From assembly GCF_003144315.1 (NCBI RefSeq), contig NZ_MPDK01000021.1:1-44465 (forward strand): 44,465 nucleotides of DNA, in the 5' to 3' direction. Made by a program: the position numbers and the translations under genes. Below are positions 34,166 through 42,300 of this stretch, piece by piece. Source of the stretch: Sulfoacidibacillus thermotolerans. GTDB taxonomy: Bacteria; Bacillota; Bacilli; Alicyclobacillales; SLC66. A model generated the notes under the pieces. That model was not told where the DNA came from. It was given only the letters and a program-made list of their open reading frames with translations, and searched no databases. How positions within the stretch are numbered: the first letter of the stretch is position 1; each line of letters opens with the position of its first letter.

Positions 34166-34944
34166 ATGGAACCAAAGAAAATCTACGAAGTGGCCATCTA
34201 TCTGCGCAAGAGTCGCGATGATTCGGACGACGAGGAAGACGTTTTGCTCAAACACGAAACCGCCCTCACCGATCTCGCTCGCCAAAACACTTGGCACTAT
34301 GTGATCTACCGGGAAATCGGCAGTTCCGACAGCATTGAATTCCGACCCGAATTCAAACGCCTGCTCAGCGACGTCGAAAACGACTTTTACGATGCGGTCG
34401 TCGTAATCGACTATGACCGCCTCAGCCGGAGCGACAAGGAGGACCGCGCACGGATCGAGAAAATTCTCAAGCGCTCCCACACGGTCGTGGTCACGCCGAT
34501 ACGTGTCTATGACTTGAACGACGAGGACCAGGAACTCATGACCGACATCGAAGGCGTGTTCGCCAGGTATGAGTACCGGATGATCAAGAAGCGGTTCCAG
34601 CGGGGCAAGAAGATTGGCGCTCGGTTGGGGCACTGGACAAACGGTCAGGCCCCCTTCCCCTACGTATACAACGCGGATGTCCACAGCCTGCAGGTTGACC
34701 CTGCAAAACTCCAAACCTATCGTTTCATCAAAGATCAAATTTTAAGCGGTGAAACCTGCAGCGCGGTCTGCGCAGAACTCAACCGACGCGCGCACTGCGG
34801 GTGCAAAGGTTCGAGGCGTTCAAATCCGCGTGGGAAAAACGTATCGAGGTCAAGGAGAGAAATCGACTCGCGAAACTGCTGATTGAACGCATTGACTATA
34901 CGCGAGGCCCCGATGGCATTGATGTTCGTGTCCAATTTCGGTAA
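34166..34944 (+). pseudogene. Large serine recombinase, internally deleted and frameshifted
   Basis: From ATG 34166 the N-terminal catalytic domain is intact in appearance: VAIYLRKSRDDSDDEEDVLL (Ser nucleophile in RKSRDD), YREIGSSDSIEFRPEFKRLL and VVVIDYDRLSRSDKEDRARI. The start of the recombinase domain follows (GKKIGARLGHWTNGQAPFPY). After ELNRRA the frame changes: the original frame ends at 34882, while from 34801 another frame reads VQRFEAFKSAWEKR through LLIERIDYTRGPDGI to TAA 34942-34944, a typical C-terminus of these enzymes. The zinc ribbon and coiled coil, some 200 or more residues, are missing. An inactive integrase of a lost element is the likely reading. Confidence 0.85.
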
Positions 34945-34962
34945 CCTCAGTTGCTAAGTGTC

Positions 34963-35015
34963 CGCGCGTCCAGTCGGATCCACATATCGTTCTTGTGGAT
35001 CTGACTGGACGCGCG
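34963..35015. repeat. 22-bp near-perfect inverted repeat after the recombinase
   Basis: The left arm at 34963-34984 begins CGCGCGTCCAGTC and the right arm at 34994-35015 ends GACTGGACGCGCG; 21 of 22 positions pair and the other is a G-T pair. The loop is 9 bases. No T run follows, so it could be an element end, part of an attachment site or a terminator without a U tract. It lies close to where GC content drops back. Confidence 0.7.
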
Positions 35016-35058
35016 AGTATACAGTAGAACCTTATAAAACCGCAGTGTAATCGTATCA

Positions 35059-35433
35059 TTATTCAGTTTGGAGATAGCTTCCTTCTGCCGTATTCGCCCC
35101 CTTATGTTCAAGTAGAGTCAATGCTAGATTGGCATTAAAATAGCAGGTCTCACATTTCACGAGACCCGCCAGCGTAAGATTTTCTCTTCTGTTTATTTCG
35201 TAACCGTTCATGTTGTACCGTTCCAAGTACTTTGCAAGCCCACTCGTTTGAGCATTTGCATCACATACCAGATAAACATGTAGGTGGCCTGCGCCATACC
35301 TTCTTCCTGAAATGTCCCGTACATTCTTGATGCTTCCGTTCCACAACACCTATCGCTTGTACAAATGTCGAACGTCCAAGATAATGGTCTCTTGTGACGT
35401 CGTGCCTTGTGCATGCGTCACTTTGTTTGTCAT
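35059..35433 (-). pseudogene. Hypothetical protein gene interrupted by an in-frame TAG
   Basis: From ATG 35431-35433 (GAGGTG eight bases upstream) the frame reads MTNKVTHAQGTTSQETIILD and VRHLYKR, then TAG at 35350-35352. The same frame continues at once with GTG and about 96 more residues (KNVRDISGRRYGAGHLHVYL, KYLERYNMNGYEINRRENLT, CETCYFNANLALTLLEHKGA). The combined length is about 123 residues. The start site is strong and the second part looks like real protein, so this is either a decayed gene or two coupled frames. I do not recognise the family. Confidence 0.45.
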
Positions 35434-35826
35434 CTAATGCACACCTCGCGTGTCTGGCGTGCCGGACAGTACATGTGTCGTTTGATTTAATCTAGCCTCA
35501 TTGGAAGGGTTCCGGGCACCGGCCACGTATACGATGTTGGTGGTCGTTTGCTTGTAGATGAATATTTGTCAACGAGTAGAGCATAGACGCAATCTGTTCT
35601 TGCCCAGTAATCACTTCCGTGTTGCTTTTCATAGCTACAATGAAACCTAACTGGACTCCTAACCGGTGTCCAGTTTTACAGGTTCACTATGTCGTTTAAT
35701 TCTCTTGAATGTGTTTTTCACTCATTTCACATTATTGCATTCGTCCGTCTAAAGAATTTTATACACAGTGCTATTCTTCACCTTCCCACCATATCAATGA
35801 TGGGAAGGGTAAAGGTGAAGAATTAT
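35434..35826. other. Intergenic stretch before the glycosyltransferase gene
   Basis: It contains a small hairpin, ACTGGAC...GTCCAGT (35650-35674), which resembles an insertion-sequence edge. On the minus strand there is a 44-residue frame (35498-35632, MKSNTEVITGQEQIASMLYS) without a ribosome site, which I do not call a gene. The part just before 35827 is open in the glycosyltransferase frame but has no conserved content. Confidence 0.5.
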
Positions 35827-37194
35827 ATGACGGAAATAGAACTGTGTGAATACATGATTTTTGGATTATCTGTAGGTATTTCATTAGTCTATCTTTTGGT
35901 ACCCATCTTTGCTTTACGACCACGCCAGGAGTCTCCATCATCAGACTTGACGAAAAATGTTGGAATATCACTACTAATACCGTGTTTTAACGAAGAAACG
36001 ACGGTCGAGACAACTATCGAAGGACTGCGACAATTAAACTACAGCAATTTTGAAGTTATATTTATCAATGACGGTTCTGAAGATGACACATTCATTCAGT
36101 TACAAAACTTACTTAAATTAATACGTTGTGATCGTGTAGAAACTGCGTCGCTCCCCCACGCCGAAATTCGTGGCATATACGAGAGCCAAGTATTCAGCAA
36201 TATAACAGTAATAGATAAGTTAAATGGAGGAAAAGCCGATAGTCTAAATACCGCCATCTGTTATGCACAGAAGGAAATCGTAGTGTCACTAGATGCGGAT
36301 TCTGTGCTGGCGCCTGACGCACTTACACAAGCATCTAAAGGTATGAGTAATAAAAATGTGATTGCAGGTGGAGGATTTGTACGAGTCTTGCAAGGATCAT
36401 CTCCGCAATGCCTTACGAAATACAGTTTTAAGCTCCCGTTCATCTTGAAACTTCAAACGCTTGAATATTTGCGCGGTTTCTTTCTCTACAAGGCCGTGAT
36501 GGGATCCATCAATGGCATTTTGGTCATTCCGGGAGTATTTGGTTTATTCCGTCGAGATGTGATGATAGAAGTTGGAGGTTATACGAAGACAATTGGAGAG
36601 GATATGGACATCACACTCAAATTTCATGAATGGGGGGTACCCAGAGGACACCGTATAGAGTTCTTTCCCGAAAGTATTTGTTACACAGAATGTCCTGAAA
36701 ATTGGAAGGATTTATATAACCAGCGGATTCGTTGGCAAAAAAGTCTCGTGGACTGCGTCAAATTACACTGGAAACCTCTAGTTTTACACCCATCCTGGGT
36801 AACGTTTGTCCTTCTATTAGACAGCGGATTTGTCAACACGTTTGGTCCGTTCTCTACGTTAGGGATTATTATGTGGGCCCTTCTTTGGATACACAAAGTC
36901 AATTTAACGCATTTCACCATTATAGTTTGGGTTCTAGTCGGACTTTTACAAACTATAAGTGCTTTATACATTAACAGACGCTTTGGTGCAAGATACTCCA
37001 CCAAAGACGCAGCACGAATATTTGTTATGTGTCTATTAGAAATTCTGTATCGTCTTTGGAACCTGTATGTTATCGTCATTGGAACGTTGGGGTATTTCTA
37101 CAATAGAAATTCTTGGAACAAGGTTCAGCGAACCGGTCGCAAATACTATTCAACAGCACGGGACAAGGACAACGAAGCAGTCATAGGGGAGTAG
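35827..37194 (+). CDS. Processive family-2 glycosyltransferase (BcsA/PgaC/HasA-like)
   Basis: This 455-residue membrane synthase has an N-terminal helix (residues 10-30), a GT-A domain and about four C-terminal helices. Key motifs are ISLLIPCFNEE, NDGSEDD (81-87), NGGKADSLN, the DAD metal site (156-158), the GED acceptor motif (257-259) and QRIRW (299-303), the full set of processive beta-glycan synthases. I start at ATG 35827 because AAGGTGA lies just upstream; the frame opens at 35689 without a ribosome site. The GH16 gene is 6 bases downstream. It should make and export a polysaccharide whose sugar cannot be told from the sequence. Confidence 0.88.
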   Translation: MTEIELCEYMIFGLSVGISLVYLLVPIFALRPRQESPSSDLTKNVGISLLIPCFNEETTVETTIEGLRQLNYSNFEVIFINDGSEDDTFIQLQNLLKLIRCDRVETASLPHAEIRGIYESQVFSNITVIDKLNGGKADSLNTAICYAQKEIVVSLDADSVLAPDALTQASKGMSNKNVIAGGGFVRVLQGSSPQCLTKYSFKLPFILKLQTLEYLRGFFLYKAVMGSINGILVIPGVFGLFRRDVMIEVGGYTKTIGEDMDITLKFHEWGVPRGHRIEFFPESICYTECPENWKDLYNQRIRWQKSLVDCVKLHWKPLVLHPSWVTFVLLLDSGFVNTFGPFSTLGIIMWALLWIHKVNLTHFTIIVWVLVGLLQTISALYINRRFGARYSTKDAARIFVMCLLEILYRLWNLYVIVIGTLGYFYNRNSWNKVQRTGRKYYSTARDKDNEAVIGE

Positions 37195-37200
37195 TTAATC

Positions 37201-38010
37201 ATGCGCCACATTTCTTGGATGCCTCTCTTATTAGTTACCGTTTGCAGCGGATTATTGGCTTCAATGATGCTAGTTAAAACATCTGTTCTAGAAAATTCTT
37301 CGACACAATCTGTAAAGCCACACACAAAAATAAACGTCGGAAAATCTCGCACAGATAGTACTAGTACAACACCCAATGTTTGGAATGAATGGAATACGGG
37401 ACATGTTTTTAATGACGAATTGGAATACTACACGCCCGAGGCCGTTACATTCAAAGGGCAAGGTCTAACGATAACAGCGTCAAAGGAAAAAATGGGAGCG
37501 AAGAATTTTGTCTCTGGTAGGATTGACGAAAAGGATCATCCATTTGAGTATGGTGATATTGTTGCAATTATGAAGCTTCCCACGGGTACAGGCATGTTTC
37601 CTGCATTATGGCTTCGACCCGCGAACGGTGGCATTCTTCCGGAAATAGATATCATGGAGAACATTGGTCGTGATCCTAACGTGATTGTTCCAGCCTATCA
37701 TGAAACCTCCGGGGGAGACATATTCACTCGTTATTATCTAATAAACCCAAATCAATTTCACACGTATACTCTGATCTGGCAACCGCATCTACTAGAGTGG
37801 TCAATTGACGGACATGTCATTCTGAAGGTTACAAAAAACATACCCCATCAACCGATGTATGCTACGATAAATCTGGCTATTGGTGGAACGTGGCCTCACA
37901 ACCCTACCAATCAAACAAAGTTTCCTCAAGCGTTTGTAATTAGGCGCATCATTATTTATCCAGATAAAGGTCCATCCATTGTAGGAAACAAGTTGGTGAA
38001 ATCAACTTGA
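37201..38010 (+). CDS. Glycoside hydrolase family 16 protein (beta-glucanase-like), secreted or anchored
   Basis: This 269-residue protein has an N-terminal signal or anchor (residues 7-26, MPLLLVTVCSGLLASMMLV), a Ser/Thr-rich linker to about residue 60 and a GH16 domain. The catalytic motif is E148-I-D-I-M-E153 (ILPEIDIMENIG), with the expected TGMFPALWLRP before it and AYHETSGGD after it. The start is ATG 37201 with GGGGAG nine bases upstream. Family members cut beta-1,3, beta-1,4 or mixed glucans and galactans. Tight coupling with the synthase suggests it trims or releases the polymer made by that enzyme. Confidence 0.87.
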   Translation: MRHISWMPLLLVTVCSGLLASMMLVKTSVLENSSTQSVKPHTKINVGKSRTDSTSTTPNVWNEWNTGHVFNDELEYYTPEAVTFKGQGLTITASKEKMGAKNFVSGRIDEKDHPFEYGDIVAIMKLPTGTGMFPALWLRPANGGILPEIDIMENIGRDPNVIVPAYHETSGGDIFTRYYLINPNQFHTYTLIWQPHLLEWSIDGHVILKVTKNIPHQPMYATINLAIGGTWPHNPTNQTKFPQAFVIRRIIIYPDKGPSIVGNKLVKST

Positions 38011-38242
38011 TACTAGGTCAAGGTGGGTCACAGCCAGCAGAAAATGTCTGAAGATTATGTGTACCTAAAACTCATCATCCCATTACACGGAGCTAAGACC
38101 AATAATGACGTTTCCAGAGAAGTCAGACCACAATTCCCATTAATTTACTGTGAGCAATTCTGAGTTACACTATTCAGTTAACCTCTCTCAATGACACCTA
38201 CTCTCCATACTGGTATTAGGTTGAAATTGATATTAAGTCAAG
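38011..38242. other. Intergenic stretch between the GH16 gene and the IS3-type element
   Basis: I see no gene, convincing terminator or repeat here. Confidence 0.5.
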
Positions 38243-38461
38243 AAAGTAGACACGATAAACAGAGAAAATCGTTCATTTTAAATCGATGGTTAAGGTCGAT
38301 CCCACCTTCTGTGGTTTCACACAGTATTCATTTTTAAAAATCTTCCGATTCAGATGTCAAGGAGCAAAAAGCGTACCTTGGCATCCTCACCACGTTCTTC
38401 ACTAGGGAGCCCGCGCTTCGTACATCATTTCATAGTGACGCGGTGATACGCAGGTAATATC

Positions 38462-38914
38462 TTACATGTACACTTGTCCGAGACGCTCAGCAATAAACGT
38501 TTGATGTAACCGATTATCATGTACCGGATGATCATGGCTTGAATTTGTCGTCGCCTTGTATTTGCGTACAATTCGGCTTCGCAGTTGATTTTCTCGCATG
38601 ATCGATGCGACCGTTTTCTGAGCAACACGTTCACCCTGACGGTTAAGAAGACGCGTGATTTTAGGGCTACCATAAAACTTTCTTGACGATTCAAAGATTT
38701 GAACAATACGTTGAGTCAATCGTTTTTTTCGCTTGATTCGTTCGCTCTTGGATCTTTTCAAATACGGATAGAAACCGCTTCGTGACACGTTGAATACGTT
38801 GCACATCTTCTCGACCGGAAATTTGGAGCGGTTTTCTTTGATAAAGCAATACGTTATCTCCGGTCGTTTATAAAGATGCGCATGGCCTTTTTTAAAATCG
38901 CATTCTCCTCTCAC
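38462..38914 (-). pseudogene. IS3-family transposase orfB, truncated
   Basis: The frame covers about 150 residues of the HTH_21-type N-terminus: YCFIKENRSKFPVEKMCNVF, NVSRSGFYPYLKRSK and KFYGSPKITRLLNRQG. It ends at TAA right where the first catalytic Asp should follow (AERLGQVYM, then a stop and DIT). The rest of the DDE core is deleted. An A6G run near the start, AAAAAAGG, is where the usual -1 frameshift from orfA would occur. Confidence 0.8.
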
Positions 38915-39147
38915 AAATCATGGTTTTCTCGCTCCAGTTCACGGAACGCTTGTGCATCAGGTTTTAGATGCCCACTTCCGACAAATGGCGAGACAGGATC
39001 TTCCTTGTAATGTTGAACCCATCCATGCATCGTCTTTGGCGAAATGCCTAAATCACGCGCGACTTGGGACGCCGACTTGCCTTGCTGTTTCACCATTTGG
39101 ACCGCGTTTAACTTGAAATCTCGAGCAAAGGGTTTTGGCACGATCAT
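38911..39147 (-). pseudogene. IS3-family transposase orfA with a nonsense codon
   Basis: From GTG or ATG near 39147 it reads FARDFKLNAVQMVKQQGKSA, SQVARDLGISPKTMHGWVQH and FRELERENHDL, then TGA. The stop replaces a codon inside the leucine-zipper part, and the same frame continues EENAILKKAMRIF. It is the DNA-binding half of the degenerate element. A related orfA remnant lies at 44051. Confidence 0.8.
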
Positions 39148-39341
39148 CCCCTCGAATGATTTTGTTTTACATTCTCAGTTCGCCATGTCTACTTTTATAG
39201 CCTAACATCACAATTAGACTTTTGGACGGTGAAGTGTTTATCAATGTCTGCTGCTGAGGTGTTTACATACCGAAACCGAATCAGTGATTATGAGAATGAC
39301 TAAGGGATGGCCCCTTTGTAATTATACTGAATTTTTCTGAT

Positions 39342-42300
39342 TTATATGGAGTTTCTCAAAAACTCCTTGACCTGTGCACGTGAGCCTCCTCGAAGTCGTT
39401 CTACCTCACGTTGGATTTTCTCAATTTCCCCTTGTCTCGTTTTCCACCAGTTACGGCTCCATACTCGATAAATAGACCACCCCTGCTGTTCTAGGAACCG
39501 CTGCCGATACAAATCGCGTTCACGAGCTACGCGAGATGAGTGATACATCGCCCCGTCACATTCGACACCCAGTATGAAACACTCGGGATCATCCGGGTGG
39601 ACAATCGCCAAATCAATACGATACCCAGAAAAGCCAACTTGGGTCTGTACCGTATACCCCAAATTCCTAAGAGCCGTAGCAACTTCTTCTTCAAATGCGC
39701 TGTCGTAAATGGAGACATTTTCGATTGATTGGACAGCTGTCGCGTCCAGAATTTTTTCCAATACCATATCCACTCGTCTCTCATCACCATCGGATATTGC
39801 TTTAGCGTACTCAAGGTAGCGTTTAAGCAACTTCGGTCCCCTTGAATATGTCTCGACACGTGTCCATTCACTTGGTTCAAACGAACAAACAATATACACT
39901 TTCAGTCTTGCACGTGTAATTGCAACGTTTAATCGATTTTCCCCCATATCTTGTGACAACGTTCCGAACTGACTCACCATCTTCCCGTCTTGGTCTTTCG
40001 CGTAAGCCACGGAGAACAAGATAATATCACGTTCATCACCCTGTACGTTCTCAATGTTTTTCACGAACAATCCGACGAACTGGTCGCCTTCTTTGCGTGT
40101 CCGTGCTTGCTCAATCAAATTATGAAGCGCTGGATCATCGTGTCCACGGTTATCTAAAACATCATTAATGAGCTCCGCCTGGTTACTATTGAATGTAATG
40201 ATTCCTAGCGTTGGATTAGATTCGTCATGTTGCAAAATATCGACTACAAGGTCTGCGATACGTTCTGCTTCTTCCTGGTTTCTCTGACCGATCCACTTAC
40301 CATTAACGCGAATAAACTCAATTGGTTTTTCTTTGCCAAATCCAACAATCGGAGCTGTCTGCATCCGCTTGCCGTAAAATGCGTAATTAGAGAAATGAAT
40401 CAGAGCATCATTTGCCGAGCGGTAGTGCCATGTGAGCCATTGGTCCGCCATATTCGACTTACTCCAGTCCAGCAAATGTGATGCCTTTCTGTGATTATCT
40501 CGCACAAACTCTTCGTCCTCGTCCTCAGATTCATCATCGTCAGAGATACGAAACAGATTTGTGGGTGGCAGCTGCTTTTCATCACCAGCGACAACTACTT
40601 GCTTTCCGCGATAAATCGCAGGAATAGCGTTCTCAACTGGACACTGTGATGCTTCATCAAAAATGACCAAATCAAAAAGTCCGCTCTCCACTGGAAAAAT
40701 GGCACTGACAGCTTCGGGTGTACATAGCCAGCAAGGCACAAGCTTTAATACGTCTGACGTATAGTCCCTTAAGACCTTTCGAAGCGGCTTAATTTGGCGT
40801 TTTTTACTCGCTTCGTGTTTAAGCGTGGTTCTCACCTGTCCGCGCACATTTGAAACTTCTAACGCCAGCTGACGGTCAATCCACTCTGGTACCAACCGGC
40901 GTTTTTCCCTGAGTAGCGAACTGTATCGACTGCGCCATTGCTCAAATAGTTCCGTCGATACATCTGACATGTGTTTGTCGGTCGCTTCAACGGTGTCAAT
41001 CCAAGTATGGAGGAAGCTGTTTTCAATGATTTCGTTCCACAGTTCAGACGCGCTAGGCGTAGATTCAAGTGGTGCCTTTTCCCGACAACGTTCTATCAAC
41101 TTCTGGTTTATTCCATCAAGGTTTTCTTTCATCTGATCGAGTCGCTGTAGACTGTCAAAATTCCTCGCACCCTCTGCAAGTTCCGCAAAACGAGAGACAT
41201 GAAAAATACCCTGATCCACCATTTCGCGTAGTTCTGAAACTGTATCGTCGGACAGGTACTGTTTCAAGATCTGAAGATCCTGGCTGATTCGTTCCGAAAG
41301 GTCAACTATTTCTAGGAGCGATTCGACCAGCGTCGTAAATTGACCATTCGCTAACTTGTCTAGATCCTCTTTTGTAACCAAATCAGGTAACCATTTGTCA
41401 AAGCAGCCCTGCGCCTCAACGTATTTGTCTAAGAACTCCATTGCGTGCTGCTTTTGACGGTTCCACTCTTCCCAGGTATCAACGTCATTCACTACCGGTA
41501 CATCCGAGTAAAAATGTAATTTCGCGATGCGCTCACGAAGTGATTGGAAAATTAAATATGATTCGATCGACTGGCGATACTTCAAAACCGACTTACTGTC
41601 AAAAAGAACACCACTTTTCGTGCAGTACGTTTGAACTTCACGTTTTAGCACGTACCACGAGAAAGATACAAAGCGAGTGATCTTCTGTTGAAGCGCAAGA
41701 AAATCATCAATCTTCTTTGCCCAATCCTTAGCTTCGGTTTCTGACATATGCGTAATCGGCGCGCCGAGCTCTTGCGCACGTTTTAACTGTTGCGTGATCA
41801 TCTGAAAGACTTGTTTGACGCGGGCAATTTGGTCTGAGTGCTCAAATTCCTTATCTTCATCGAAGTAGAACATATGAACGTGCTTGAAGAGGTTACTGCG
41901 TCCTAAGATTTGAACTGCTTGTTTTAGCCCGATTAGTGTTTCTCGGTTCTGAACCAGGTACTGCGGTGTATTTGGCAACTCGAATTGTATCCGAATTTCG
42001 TTGCCACGTTCAACCGCTACACAGAGCCTTTTGCTTACCTCTTCGAGCTCCATGTGATGTTGATTACCAAACTTTGCGAACGACTTTCTTCTCGCCCAAG
42101 CGTAATTGGCGTGGTCGAACTTTTGCATAAGTGCCAGTATTGAACGGATTTCGAGAAGACGTTTTTGCAGTTCTTCGTACGTCATGCCATTGGCCAAATC
42201 CGAAACCACGATCATCAAGTTTGGATCCCACTTTGCGTTTGCGTACAAATACCGAAGTGTCTTCCCAAATGGTCTATCGGCGTGCAAAGAATTCGCGATC

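Larger units (their letters stand above)
38243..39195 (-). mobile_element. Degenerate IS3-family insertion sequence
   Basis: The element is bounded by imperfect inverted repeats: AAAGTAGACACGATAAACAG at 38243 and, on the other strand from 39195, AAAGTAGACATGGCGAACTG; 15 of these 20 positions match. It contains orfA and a truncated orfB on the minus strand. At about 950 bases it is several hundred bases shorter than normal for the family, in agreement with loss of most of the DDE catalytic region. No target-site duplication was found. It cannot move by itself. Confidence 0.75.

Noticed and set aside
34121-34738. 205-residue minus-strand frame
   Set aside because: It is the antisense shadow of the serine recombinase catalytic domain.
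38425-38706. 93-residue minus-strand frame in the IS3-type element
   Set aside because: It overlaps orfB in another frame and shows no transposase motif.
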